DNA of 64,000 nt from Siderastrea siderea (GCA_964030785.1 OZ034972.1:49729538-49793537), one strand, 5' to 3'. Positions 21,569-33,606 are shown, numbered from the stretch's first letter. The notes: generated by a model not told the origin, from the letters alone. Made by a program: numbers and translations.

Positions 21569-22365
21569 TTCGAAGGTCGTGTGTCGGCACACAGGCGACG
21601 GCATGCGCAAGTGTACACGCATGTAAACCATTCTCCAGCCTTAGCTCCTTCTTCGTTTTCAACGCTGCGCGAAGTCTCTGGAGTCGACACTTTGGCTCGT
21701 CATGCGTTTAACTCGTGACTCACCCTGACGGAGACTGCGGTTTCACTTATTTATGAATAAAAATAGCTCTGCAGATGAATGCTAACTTTTGTTTCGTACT
21801 TTTTTCCGAGACGTATTCACTCACGTTGTCACCGAAAATTTTGATGATAATCACCAACATTTTTCGTGGTTAAAACTAGGCGCTGCTATTAATAACTCAG
21901 AGAACTGATAACGTTGTTGTTTTAATTTCTCTTCCTCAGGTGTATTCTCTGTCGTCAATTAGTGAAAACACTGAAAATTGCAAAAATTAATTGATGAGAC
22001 TGAAAATACAATGTAGCAGCGGTCAAAGAACTACATTCAGATCAATTTTCTCTGTTTTCTAGCCAAAATAAAATAATATAAAAAATCTTTTATTTACATA
22101 GTGTATAAAAATGTTACGTAGAGTCGTAAGTGTTTTAATCATATATTTTAAATATAGCTTCTACTGAAACGTACTGGATGCAAACATCTAATGAAAACAA
22201 TAAATGTCCTTGAAAGTGATTGCACTGAAACGTTTGGTTCCAGGAAGCAGAAACGGTTCTTATACGAAGGAATTTATCAGGTTGCTCAGTTTAAATACTT
22301 GAACGTATTTTCTACACTGAATCCGCTTTTTATTTGTTTATTAACTGTCTAATTGGTTAATCGGA

Positions 22366-22382
22366 TTGATTGATTGATTGAC

Positions 22383-22440
<58 letters not shown>
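22366..22440. repeat. (GATT)n microsatellite, unit 1
   Basis: About 18 GATT units with one GACT interruption. Equivalent tracts lie at 40209-40279 and 57026-57109, in each case about 0.5 kb beyond the 3' end of a type-B position gene. Confidence 0.95.
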
Positions 22441-22442
<2 letters not shown>

Positions 22443-22896
22443 GCTCATGTTTTCAAGAAACACTAAAGGAGCCTTTTACAACATTGTTATAACACTAAGT
22501 TTTCGTACCTTTTATTAAAAGTTTTAAATTCAGCAAGTTATAGTAGATAAAAATAACTTACAAAATAAATACATCAACATTTGGTTGGTGTGCACATTAT
22601 CTACAGAAAAGTAATCCCTTTTGTGCATCATCTTTGTGTATATTTTACATGTGTTTCTAACAAGGAAACAACTTATCACTTTTCTTCAAACAAAAAAATC
22701 CAAATCATCACTCTACAAATTGAGAATAAATATATAAAATGCACCAATATATTAACTATATGAATTGTATTATATTATATATTAAATAAATAGTTCTTAT
22801 CTCTCTTTTATAATGTATACTTTATCAACCTCGATTTTTTCCTTCGCTTCCAGTGTTCCTAACTACTTGACTATACACGAACAAAGAAAGCTTCTC

Positions 22897-23938
22897 TTAG
22901 GGATCATAAATAAAAGCAACCGGAAGTTCAACTAAAGTCCATTTCCAAACAGTTTGTCCAGTTCTGACGTCACACCTCTGCACCAGTCCCCTGTGGTAAT
23001 ATAACACTGAGCGGCAGTAATGTGCACAATCAGGACAGACAGCCTTGGGCAGGAACCGAGGGACACGATCAGGGTTATCATCTTGGGCCCAGCTCCAGGG
23101 GCAATGTGAGGTGCCTGGCATTTGGCTTATGACGTCACGGCCAACTCGGCGGGGAATTCCAAGAGATGACTGCAAGGAGACAGAAGGTTTCTCCACAAAC
23201 AAGAAATTTCGTCGGAGACGTTTGAGCGTCTTGTGAGGTTTTTGAATTATGTCTGGGCAAGAGACTTGAAGAGATGAAGAAAGAACACTAACAAATACGG
23301 CAATAGCAAACAGATGAAATATAAGAACATTCACTAGTAAGTTATTAACAAACGACTTAACTTGTGAATACTTGTTTTAAATGTCTGTCGAGTCCAAACA
23401 TACGAAATGTGAAACCTGTCTTACAAATGCTTTTATTGACGTTTCAAGAGTAAAATCAAAAGCTTCGAAATTGAAATAAAAACATAAACACGTAAAGTGA
23501 CAAAGGAAGAACAATATTGCAGAAACCGGAAACGTGACCAAGGATCATTTAAAAACCACTCGTCATTAAATAGGGTAACTATGACAATGGAAACCAAATC
23601 AAGTGTGAAATGATAGGTTAACCCTTTATCAGCCTGAAGCCTCAGCATCTAATACCTTCAAATTCTTGTTACAACTGGAAATGCACACCAGCAGCCCATA
23701 ACATTCCCCCCCCCCCCCCCCCCCCATTAAACAGTCAGACAGGCACAACAACAAACAAGAGAATATTGTGGATTAAATTTAACTAAAACAAGAAAATGAG
23801 AACGAAGAAATATGTCACAGTTACTAGAAAAATAATGAAAAATAGTCTCGGCAGTTTTAGTGGAAACATTGAAACATGTTAATTTAACAAATCACATTAG
23901 GTTCTAACCTTTTTACAAGACAGCCTCATATTCAACAT
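22897..23938 (-). CDS. Interleukin-17-like secreted protein, copy 2 (splice acceptor mutated)
   Basis: Exon 1 is 23909-23938 (MLNMRLSCKK, donor GTTAGA). Exon 2 should start at 23313, but the acceptor reads TTTCAT where copy 4 has TTTCAG, so the AG is lost. The next AG downstream would shift the frame. The open frame upstream of the junction begins with GTG, not ATG. The coding part is otherwise intact: signal-peptide segment LFAIAVFVSVLSSSLQVSC, basic KTLKRLRR, core CPWSWAQDDNPDRVPRF, cysteines as in copy 1, end PVAFIYDP, stop TAA at 22897-22899. The 595-bp intron and TATA box are preserved. It may be silenced, spliced elsewhere, or read through. Type B by its DIIQKP after the signal peptide. 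Confidence 0.6.
23702..23727. repeat. Poly-C run in intron of copy 2
   Basis: CATTC followed by about 20 C and then CATTAAAC. Copies 1, 3, 4 and 5 read CATTCCCACCCAT or similar here, so this is a recent expansion. Confidence 0.85.
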
Positions 23939-24022
23939 GTTTACTCTTCTTGTCGTTTGAGTTCTTACAAAGTTCTGAGGATGTGATGTGGAATTGACTT
24001 ATCCCACCATTGAAGCACCCGG

Positions 24023-24030
24023 CTTTTATA
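24023..24030 (-). promoter_or_regulatory. TATA box of IL-17-like copy 2
   Basis: TATAAAAG on the minus strand, 85 bp before the ATG. GAAATGGAAA (24129-24138) and octamer ATGCAAAT (24532-24539) lie upstream. Confidence 0.6.
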
Positions 24031-24539
24031 CACTTCTTTTTTCCTCTGATGTAATTTCACTCATTTAAAGCGCAACCATTTTACGCTTGAAAAATGGTTT
24101 TCCCCTTGCCCAGTCGCAATAAAGTGATTTTCCATTTCATCAAAGGTTGCAAACACAATTTGCATGGGAAAAATTGTATTCAATTTTGCAGCTTTCTTAA
24201 ATCAATATAGAATTTCCCTAATTTATTCAAATCTGTATGATATTCCTAGCTAAGTAGCATGCTTAAACAAGTAACAAAAAATAAAAAATAAAGAAAAATA
24301 GTTACTCGCAAACAAACGACATTAGGTCCGGTTGTAGTTTTATTTGCATGATAACGCTAAGGCACTTGTTCTTCAACACGTTACGCGGCAACTTGTCTTC
24401 CGCAGTTTTGCTACAAATAGAAAGTTTGTAACCTTTCGAACGATATTCAAGCTAGGAAAACACTGCTAATATTGATCGCGCATCTACAACTCTTGTCAAA
24501 CTGCAGACACGGAACTAATATTCCTTTTCAAATGCAAAT

Positions 24540-27060
24540 TAATAATTTGTGATACACCACTACAAACACAACTTTCACAACTTTTCACTTGATCAAATGC
24601 ATGTTCGGATTTAATGGATCATTTTTGACATCTTTTCGGTTTAGTCTTCGGCGGAACAAGTTTTTAAAAAACTGCTGCTTCCGAGAAAGGCATTAATAAT
24701 ATCCTTAGCTTAGAGTAAAAGGCATTTAATAAATTTAAATTTAATTTAACTTGTGCTTTTGATAAGTAAGTCAGTAAATATTTACAATGAGTGCTTAGGG
24801 TAGGGTCATTAATTCAGATCTTTACGTGAACTCAAAATGCATCACTGGAGGAGTATATTGTGCTAACCGGAAGTACGCAAGTCGGATATTTCCAGTTGTG
24901 ACTGACTGAATCGATGTGCGTGCCACCTTAACATTGACTGTTTGTCTGATATCCGAATCTTTTCAGAGATTGGGTTTCTTCTTAACCAAGCAGACAGAAT
25001 ATTGCATGGCTGGCGAATTATTGAAGACACCGGCAAACTAGAGAAAGTTTGTACAGAGGCCGCAGTGTACCTGCACACAGGCAGGCTCACCCTCAACTGT
25101 ATGTACATGTAAACAAGACGCACGTGCCTTTTTTAAAATAAATAACAATGACATCAGAATTTTCAAATTATTGACGACATATATGGTATCAACGAGGCTG
25201 AAAATAACCAGAGTTATTAATAACTTAGACAACTGGTAGAACGGATTTGTTTAGTTTTCCTGTTTAGTTTAGATTTGTTTAGTTTTGTTTAGTTTGACGT
25301 CAATTTGTCCAAAAATGTGCGTCGATTCCGTCAATAGTGATTTTTTTTTACCCTGAGATTACCTACCTGAGACTCAAATGACTGGTACTGAATTGATTTT
25401 TCTTTTTCCGTCTTTCTTCGAGAAAACAAAAACGAAAAAGAGTAAATAGTACATAGATATGATTTACTGTAACAGAAAAAAATATTCAAATATAGTTTTG
25501 TGTCCAGTATGGTTTTCTTGACTGAAACATAGATACAGGAAAACTGAAACTGCAAGTGGAAACGATCAAGGTACTTGAAATTAATTGCATTTACGTTTGC
25601 TAAGGAGCAAAAACGATTACCGTGCGTAAGTTTTCTGGTTCAGCCAGTTAAACTAATTTAAAGTAGTTTTTTGCAAATCTGCTTTATCTCCCGGAAGTAA
25701 ACTATCTTTTGGCTATCAAAATAGGAAAATGACTAAACGTTTTAACATATTAATTGGAGGGAATTTACCGTAGGTAGTAGTTACTTTTTAATGACAACAA
25801 AATACAAAGCAAACTAAAATTCACCTGTGCCAGGCTCCAGGTTAGTGGAAATGGTGCAAATTGGAAAGCGAACCCACCCTCTCCAGTTCCCATGGATTTT
25901 AGTTCGCCTTTTGAGGGCCTCAGTTTTCTCTTGTAACTGTTGTAATAATTAGGGTTGGCTAAGAGGTCAATGGTTACCATACCTTTCTTGCAACCCTTCT
26001 CCCCTCCCCCCCCCTCAAATCATCCCTTCCTCATGTCACCACCTCCCCCTCCTGTTTTCGTTGGGGTGCTTAAGCTTGCGCGTGCCAGCCGATCAAGGAA
26101 TCTCAACGTTTCACAACTATTGCATATTATATAGATATAGACCGTGCAATGAAGTCACACGTTCAGGATATGGCTTTTTTGTAGCTGTTCGTTATGATAT
26201 TATAGCAACGATTTCGCCGTTCACTGAACAGCTGTTAACATAGCAAGCACTTGCAATGACAGAGATCTTCAGAAGTGTCATTAATTGAGATTCCACGTAA
26301 ATCGAAAACTACGTTTTGGATATGCATCGCAGAACTCGAGTGCTAGCCGGAAGAACGCACGTTAAAAAAATTTAAATTGCCTATTACCGGTGCACGTGCC
26401 ACTCTAAGTAACGGTGCCAGCTTGACCATAGCAGTTATCGATTTTCATAAACCCACAAGAACGCTACGAGAACTATCTGCCAAGAAGGTACGTGTACAGT
26501 GCGGTAGAAGCGCCGAAAGTTTCTTTGAAGATCATGTGTCGGCACACAAGTAAGAGCTTGCGCAAGCGTATACGCATATAAACCATTCTCGAACCTGAGA
26601 TCCGTCTCTTTTTAAACCGCGCGAAGGCTCGTCATGCGTTCAACTCGTGACTGGTCCATGGTGCGTAGGAGGTTAACGCGCTGCGGATTCAATTAGTTTG
26701 GAGAAAAAATAGCTTAGATGACTGCTGACACGTGTTTGGTAAATTTTTTACCCGAAACGTATTCACTTACGTTAGCAAACAGCAACATTTTTCGTGGTTG
26801 AAAATAAACACTGATATCGATATCTCGGAGAACTGATAACGTTTCTGCGGTCGACTTTTTCTTCCGCAGGCGCATTTCTGACGTCAATTCGTGAAAATTG
26901 CGAAAATTAATAAGGTTAAATCTAGCAGCGGCCAAAGAACTGTTTCTAAATCAGTTTTTCCGTTTTCCAACCAAAATAAAATAATATTAAAATAGAATTA
27001 TATGAAGATCATCGCAGTGAAGGTGTTTCAACTTAAGCAGTTGAAAAGAAGAAACCTGAA
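24540..27060. other. Unit 1 sequence between copy 2 and the tRNA
   Basis: No gene recognised. It includes two more TTTGGATATGCATC-type repeat blocks (near 24830 partial and 26310), a C-rich CTCCCC block (about 25990-26055) also present in units 2 and 3, and AT-rich unique DNA. Confidence 0.6.
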
Positions 27061-27069
27061 AAAATTCAG

Positions 27070-27142
27070 GCTTGAACGGGAATCGAACCCATGACCTCTG
27101 CGGTACCAGTGCAGCGCTCTAACCAACTGAGCTATCAAGCCA
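27070..27142 (-). tRNA. tRNA-Thr(GGT)-like gene
   Basis: 73 nt on the minus strand fold into a full cloverleaf. The acceptor GGCTTGA pairs perfectly with TCAAGCC, the D arm is GCTC...GAGC, and the anticodon stem CTGCA/CGCAG has one A-C mismatch. The loop CTGGTAC gives anticodon GGT (threonine), and the T arm is ATGGG TTCGATT CCCGT. A run of six T follows within 4 nt, as for a pol III terminator. It is absent from unit 2, where a deletion covers the site. It could be a true gene or a recently dispersed tRNA copy. Confidence 0.8.
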
Positions 27143-27151
27143 ACTGGGAGC

Positions 27152-27235
27152 TGGTCAGTTGCGAGTTCGTATTTATTCCGTATATTCATAGTCATTTCTC
27201 CATCTACGGGATAAATACGAACTCGCAATTGACCA
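27152..27235. repeat. Hairpin next to tRNA-Thr
   Basis: GGTCAGTTGCGAGTTCGTAT and its near-perfect inverse end this 84-bp stretch, which can form a stem of about 33 bp. It lies directly upstream of the tRNA. Confidence 0.75.
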
Positions 27236-27239
27236 TTCA

Positions 27240-28565
27240 TAGTCAATATTAAAATAATTGTAGTTCAGAGTAAAAAATATTGCGTGTTGAAGTTTTAAGT
27301 GTTTAAAATTATATTTCAAATACATGTTTGCGTCTAGTTTCACCCTCGACTGAAACATGGACTTGATAGATACAGGAATCTAATGAAAACAACCCTTGAA
27401 ATTGATTGCAATGAAAAGTTTTCACTGGGAAGCAAAAAAGGTTCTAGTGCACGAGCTTCAGCTTTTCAGCTCAGTTTAACTAATCGGCTTTATGATCGGA
27501 ACTCTCACAGCTGTCCAAAGAGGAAACTGGCAAAAATTTCTGAATAAAAGGAGGAAAATTAGCTGTTTTAATAGACATTCAAAGGAGTTCTGTATTCTGA
27601 TCTCTTTGGCATAGCTCTAGATGACTAATTTATGATTTACATTACATTACTGGCGAAAAAATACACAGCACGAGGATTTTCTATAGCTGTAATTGGCAAA
27701 ACTCTTTTTCCTCGGCAATACACGAAACTCTCTAAATAATAATGCTACTAAGTGTGGCTTGGGGAGAGGCCATGCATTTCTCTTCTATCAATCCTATATT
27801 AACTTTCACTGTAAAAGACAAACAAACAAACAAACAAAAACAGCAACTGCAAAAACAAAAACGAGTACAAAACTGTTTAAGTCCCTCATCAGATCATTAG
27901 AGAACTTTCAGTCACACCAATGCCAGACCTCTGGCCGACAGAACTCCTCAGTGAGTGGTCACTCGCTCGCTCGCTCGTTCACGCACTAATTCAGACGAGT
28001 GTAACCATAACAAAGATTAGTGTTGCATGGATTGGGGGCACAAACAGATATGAAAATAGAAGGGGATCAATTTCAGTAAACAGACATTATAAGTGCTATC
28101 ATTCGGCTACTCGGCAAAGTTGATACCTTATATAAGACAATCTCGCTCATGTCTAATGGCCATAGTGCAATGAATTCTGTGTCAGTTAAAGGCGAAAGCT
28201 AGGAACGTCCTGGATTACCACTCGTTTACTGTTGGGCTATTTACAAGTTGCACAAGCTATATGCTAGAGGTTTAGCGCCAAGATGAGTTAAAACAAAGCT
28301 GGCCTCAAAGTCTTGCTGAAGGAAGGATTTCCTTATTCGCCTTTTTCAATTTCTTCAGTACTCAAATCGGATGTTCCAAGTACACCTAAAGCTACACCCT
28401 AACCTTGCTACTGTACAGACTACGATAACCGCAAGCTTGGATGCACTAACTTCTTTCCTGCGCTGTAATCACGTTTGCGACTCTTGGTCGGAAAGTTCTA
28501 AATGGCACTTTCACAAGATAACGGATGACGAACCTTTAATTGACTTAATTATAAAGACCAATCAA
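27240..28565. other. End of unit 1
   Basis: No gene recognised. A frame at 27693-27989 (its relative lies at 44608-44904) contains an AAAC/CAAA-rich stretch and has no recognised domain. Two unit copies keep it open, but this is expected at such high identity. Confidence 0.5.
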
Positions 28566-29092
28566 GACTAAGAGAAGTTCAGTAGTATTTGTCTTCGCGT
28601 TGCCCTTGAATTTAGCCCTCAAGGAGGTCTTTGCCAACGTTCTCAGGAAATCGCAAAGCTTAGCGCCAGTCCTACCTTTCTTAGATCAGGATCCCAAAGG
28701 GAAGGAGGGGTAGGAATAGCGGGGGGGGGGGGGGTCATTGGAGCCCTGGAGCCCCAAAAGTTTTGTCGTGGAACCCGGAGCCCGGAGCCCGGAGCCTTTC
28801 ATGACTTGGAGCCTGTCACTGTCACTGTTACTGTTACCGTAGCTGTGATTGTTACAGCTCTCTCATTCACTCACTCTTACAGCCTTCCTTCCGGCACTGG
28901 ACGAAAAAATGGATTTGGTACAAATTTCCTATCCTCATACATCAATTCGTTCGTACGGCCATTTACTCACTCGTTCACTTATTCCTTAATTCATCAATTC
29001 GCTTGTTCATTCGTTCGTTCGGATATTCGCTTATTTGTTCATCAGTTCATTCAACAATTGCTTGATTAATTGATTGATTGAATAATTAATCG

Positions 29093-29226
29093 TTTGACTG
29101 ACCGACTGACTGACTGACCGAGTGACTGACGTGACTGACTGACTGACTGACTGACTGACTGACTGACTGACTGACTGGCTGGCTGGCTGGCTGACTGACT
29201 GACTGACTGACTGATTGACTGACTGG
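29093..29226. repeat. (GACT)n microsatellite with GGCT units, unit 2
   Basis: GACT units interrupted by four GGCT units and one GATT. Confidence 0.9.
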
Positions 29227-29710
29227 TTGATTGTTTGATTTCATTGATTCATTCTGTAGCAGCTCATGTATTCAAGAGACACTAAAAAGCCTTTTACAAC
29301 TCTGTCTCGTATCTTTTATTCTCAAAGTTTCAATCTCTGTAATTTCATGTAGATAAAAAATAAATACAAAATAAATACATTTACGCTGTCTACAGAATAG
29401 AAATTCCTTTTGCGGATCATGCATCTCTGTATATATTTTACATGTGTTTCTAAGAAAGGAAACAACTTATCACTTTTCTTCACAGAAAAATATACAAATC
29501 ATCACTCAACAAACTGAGAATAAATATATAAAATGTACGAACACATTAACAATACAAATTCTTTTCACTTATTAAATAATAGTTCTTATCTCTCTTTAAT
29601 AATATATACTTTAACAACCTCGATTTTTCCTTGGTTTCCGGTGTTTTTAGCTACTTGAAGGTGCAACAATAACTAGATATCAAAATATACACCAACACAG
29701 AAAGCTCCTC

Positions 29711-29778
29711 TCAGGGATCATAAATAAAGGCAACTGGAAGTTCAACTAAAGTCCATTTCCAAACAGTTTGTCCAGTTC
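29711..29778 (-). pseudogene. Extra C-terminal fragment of an IL-17-like exon
   Basis: These 68 bp match the last codons, including the stop (29711-29713), of a type-A exon 2, with the type-A 3' flank beside it. At 29778 the sequence switches to the type-B 3' UTR (TTATCTCTCTTTTA). AGTTCT is shared by the exon (TCCAGTTCTGACG) and the 3' UTR (ATAGTTCTTATC), so the join sits on a 6-bp microhomology. Confidence 0.85.
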
Positions 29779-29878
29779 TTATCTCTCTTTTAAAATGTTT
29801 ATTTTATTAACCTCGATTTTTTCCTTCGCTTCCAGTGTTCCTAACTACTTGACTATACAAGAACAAAGTAAGCTTCTC

Positions 29879-30886
29879 TTAGGGATCATAAATAAAAGCA
29901 ACTGGAAGTTCAACTAAAGTCCATTTCCAAACGGTTTGTCCAGTTGTGACGTCACACCTCTGCACCAGTCCCCTGTGGTAATATAACACTGAGCGGCAGT
30001 AATGCGCACAATCAGGACAGACAGCTTTGGTCAGGAACCGAGGGACACGATCAGGGTTATCATCTTGGGCCCAGCTCCAGGGGCAATATGAGGTGCCTGG
30101 CATTTGGCTTATCACGTCACGGCCAACACGGCGGGGACCTCCCAGAGATGACTGCAAGGAGACAGAAGGTTTCTCCACAAACAAGAAATTTCGGCGGAGA
30201 CGTTTGAGCGTCTTGTGAGGTTTTTGGTGAACGCCCGGGGCCGGGCAAGAGATTTGAAGAGACGTAGAAATGATGCTAACAAACACGGCAGCAACAAACA
30301 GCTAAAAGCAAGAAAACGTTGATTTGTAAGTTACCAATAAACGACTTAACCTGTTAGTACTTGTCTTAGATTAGTCTGTCGAGTTTAAATTGACGAAATG
30401 TAAAACTGTCTTAAAAATGGTTTTAGTGACGATTCAATTAAAGTTAAATCAAAAGCTGTGAAATTAAACTGAAATCGATAAGCAAGAGAAAAGAGCACTT
30501 TTGTGGAAAACCGGAACCGGAACCAAGGTTCTGCCAATCAACCAATACCACTCGTCATTTAAAAAGCCGGTACCCATGACTAAGGAAAACACATCAAGTG
30601 TGAAATGATAGCTTAACTCTTCATTAAGCCCCAACTTCTAATATCTTCTTATTTTTGTTACGACTGGTCATGCACACTAGCAGCCCATAATATTCCCACC
30701 CATCAAACAGTCAGACAGATATAACAACAAACATGAGAATATTAAATTTATCTTAAAGAAGAAAATTAACATGGAAACCTATGTAGCAGAGAGGAGGGCA
30801 AATGAAAAAATTAACCCAGCCGTTTGTTAATGGAACCAATCGCATAACGTTCTCACCTTTTCACAAGACAGATTCATATTCAACAT
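29879..30886 (-). CDS. Interleukin-17-like secreted protein, copy 3
   Basis: Exon 1 is 30857-30886 (MLNMNLSCEK, donor GTGAGA). Exon 2 is 29879-30301 after acceptor CTTTTAG. The intron is 555 bp. The product is 150 residues, two longer than copy 1 because of a Pro-Ala insertion after the signal peptide. It has signal peptide, basic KTLKRLRR, core CPWSWAQDDNPDRVPRF, the same cysteine pattern, end PVAFIYDP, and stop TAA. One change is notable: VTTGQTV where other copies have VRTGQTV. The coding part is type A, but the 3' UTR (29779-29878) is type B, so the gene is a recombinant. The TATA box is intact. Confidence 0.74.
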
Positions 30887-30970
30887 GTCCTCTCTTCTCG
30901 TTGTTGGAGTTCTTACAAACTTCTGAGGATGTGAAGTGGAATTGACTTGTTCCACCATTGAGGCAACCTA

Positions 30971-30978
30971 CTTTTATA
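30971..30978 (-). promoter_or_regulatory. TATA box of IL-17-like copy 3
   Basis: TATAAAAG on the minus strand, 85 bp before the ATG. GAAATGGAAA at 31094-31103 and octamer ATGCAAAT at 31473-31480. Confidence 0.6.
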
Positions 30979-31103
30979 CACTGCTTTTTTTCCACTGATG
31001 TAATTTCACTCAGATAAAGAGCAATCTTTAGTTTACTCCTGAAAATGGTTTTTCCCCATTTCACGAAAACGTTACTTTGCCCTAGAAAGTGATTTTCCAT
31101 TTC

Positions 31104-32305
31104 ACCACAGGTTGTAAACACACTTTGCATAGGGAAAAAATTGTGTTCCATTTTACAGCTCTTTTATATGAATATAAAATTTCCACAATTTATCCAAATT
31201 TTTTTGTTCATCGTAGCTAAATTGCTTTTTTTTTTTAAATAATAATCTGAAAAACGGTTACGCATAAACAAACGACAGATGTCAGGGTGTATAGTTTTTT
31301 TGTATGATTACGAGTTACTCGACATCTTGCTTCAGTCGGCAATTTTGCTACAAATAGAAAGTTCGTAACGTTTGGATAAATATTCACGCTGTTTATAGTC
31401 ACTGTTTATATTCATATGCAAACAACACCGTTTTCAAACCGCAGACACGGAACTGATGAGTATTCTATTCAAATGCAAATTACAGTTATTGTATTAATTT
31501 CTGATACACCACTACTTTGGATCAACTAGATCATTTTAGCCTTTTGTTGGTTCAGTTTTCGGTGGAGCGAGTTTTTAAAAAGACTGCTGCTCCATTTTAG
31601 CATGTTTCACTCACTTTGCAATAATTTAGCAACTTTGTTGGTTCAGTCTCCGGTCGAACGAGTTTTTAAAAGACTGCCCTTCCGAGAGGAACCAGAATAA
31701 GATCCTTTAGTTTCATTGTAAAATACGTTAAGGCACATTTTATGGATCATTGATCCGAAAACTGCGCAGAAGTTTTAATAAGATGATGTTTGCTATGAGA
31801 TAATGTTTAACCTCAGAAAAAAATAATAATTTAATTTGTGCAGTTGTTAAGTAAGTAAATGTTTACAATGAGTACTTAGGGAAGGGTAATTTACTCAGAT
31901 CTTTACGTGAATTCAAAACTACTGTTTGGATATGCATCGGAGATGGAGAATTTCATGCTAACCGGAACTACGCAAGTCGGAAAATTCCAACTGCATATAT
32001 ATAGTGAATCGATGTGCGTGCCGCCGTATCTAACATTGCCCGTTTGACTGATCCCCCATCTTCCCAAAGAGATACCGTTTCTTATTAACCAATCAGAAAA
32101 AAAAAAAGACCGTATTCAAGGAAGTCACGAACCAGGGAACGTTTGTGTAATAACCTGCACGCAGGCAAGAGCATGCGAAAGTGTATGTTCTTGTAAAGAC
32201 GGCGCAAGTAGATTTTTGAAAATAAATAACAATAACATCAGAATGTTCAAATTATTGATATTTACGATAACAATAGAGGTCGATTTGTCCAAAAATATAC
32301 ATTGA
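31104..32305. other. Upstream region of IL-17-like copy 3
   Basis: The same layout as upstream of copy 1: octamer, TTTGGATATGCATCG repeat block near 31930, no genes. Confidence 0.6.
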
Positions 32306-32309
32306 TTAA

Positions 32310-33075
32310 GGTGTTTCGATACAGTTTTTTTGGGACCATACCTAACTTTTTGAATCGGCTCTTAGACAGTCTTCTCCTTGTCAGATCAACGTGAAATTTG
32401 CCCTACTTGTTGGTTTTTGATTGAACTTTAACGTGGTTTACATTTTGTGAAAATCGGTATTTCCTTGACAACGATAAACAAAAAATCCTCGAAAACAGTA
32501 AAATTGAAATTTTGCGCGATCTAGATTTCACTTTGAAAAGCAAATACCAACACTTTTAAGTGTTGGTATTTGTGGTGTATGGCAAACAAAATATACAAGA
32601 ACAAAACATTTCTGTATGTTTGTTTTGAATTAAATCGCAAAAAATAGTAAGTAAGAGGCACATTTCAACAGTATTTTCTAGCCATTTCATCAAAACATTG
32701 ATTAGTTTTCGGTGCATTTACTTTTACTATGCAAACACTAAGGTTGAAAGTGTTTTTGCAATTTACTTGAAAACATACATACAGATTTTTTTTGTTCTTG
32801 TATATTTTATTTGCCATACACCACAGTTTAAGATGTTGGTATTTGCTTTTCAAAGTGAAATCTGGATCGCGCAAAATTTCAATTTTACTGTTCTCGAGGA
32901 TTTTTGTTTATCTTTGTCATGGAAATATCGATTTTCACAAAATGTAAATCATGCTAAAGTTCAATCCAAAAACAACAAGTAGTGCAAGTTTCACGTTGAT
33001 CCGACGAGATGACGATTGTCTAAGAGCCGATTCAAAAAGTGAGGTATGGTCCCAAAAAAACTGTATCGAAACACC
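32310..33075. mobile_element. TTAA-flanked palindromic MITE, full copy
   Basis: 766 bp flanked by TTAA (32306-32309, 33076-33079). Ends are GGTGTTTCGATACAG and its inverse. The arms are inverted repeats over nearly their whole length (about 32340-32640 against 32690-33050), so the element could fold into one long hairpin. Open frames inside are arm sequence. A shorter copy sits at the same place in unit 1 (20543-21039). Confidence 0.88.
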
Positions 33076-33408
33076 TTAAATCGAAAACTACTTTTTGGAT
33101 ATGCATCGCAGAATTCGAATGCTGTGCTAGCCGGAAGTACACAAGTTGAAAATTTGAAATCGCGTATTACCAATGTAGTACGTGCCACTCTATGTTACGG
33201 TGCCAGTTTAAACTACCACTGACAGTTATCTATTTTAATAACCCTAGAACGCTACGTGACGGTACGTTAACTATCTGCCGAGACGGTACGTGCAGGGTAC
33301 GGTAGAAGTCTGAGAGGGTATGGGAGGTTTCTTAAAAAAATTGGCTTTATAAGGGTGACACAATTACTGGTGACCCGGTAGTTTACATTGTGACCCACAA
33401 ATAAGGAC

Positions 33409-33606
33409 AGAAACAAATATTTCAAATAAACATAACCAGTAAGAATCCCAACTCGCCGGAGGCAAACCCGTTGGCTATTTACAAGCACGACCGAGGAGTT
33501 GAACTCGGGGCTACCGAGAACAACTCCAGCTGGTGTTCAGAGCGCGATTTGAACTCGGGGCGACCGAGTTGAAATCCAGCGCCGTAAACCACTCGGTCCT
33601 GCTGCC
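33409..33606 (-). mobile_element. tRNA-derived SINE, unit 2
   Basis: The same insertion as 21371-21568, with the same box A- and box B-like motifs and tail. Confidence 0.75.

Larger units (their letters stand above)
19202..22365. other. Upstream region of IL-17-like copy 1
   Basis: No genes. It holds the conserved promoter-proximal block (19202-19730), two diverged copies of a 100-bp repeat centred on TTTGGATATGCATCGCAGA (near 20165 and 21057), the TTAA element at 20543-21039, a tRNA-derived SINE (21371-21568), and the empty TTAA site at 21987-21990 for the big unit 2 element. Confidence 0.7.
15223..28565. repeat. Duplicon unit 1 (IL-17-like copies 1 and 2)
   Basis: The unit begins at a block starting GACTA...GAAGTTCAGTAGTATTT that recurs at 28566 and 46606. 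The same order of landmarks is found in each unit: G-run and CTGGAGCC block, GACT repeat, type-A gene, SINE, GATT repeat, type-B gene, C-rich CTCCCC block. Unit 1 uniquely carries a foldback element in the copy 1 intron and a tRNA-Thr-like gene at 27070-27142. Confidence 0.9.

Noticed and set aside
23314..23334. Starting IL-17-like exon 2 at the upstream codon of the open frame (MNVLI... form)
   Set aside because: That codon is GTG, lies in the intron beyond the splice acceptor, and is not shared by copies 1, 3 and 5. The exon 1 solution works for all copies except the acceptor of copy 2.
28806..29069. Plus-strand frames in units 1-3 (15493, 28806, 46773) that look like 72-100 residue proteins
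   Set aside because: They translate GTCACT/ATTC-type simple repeats next to the GACT tract; no domain.
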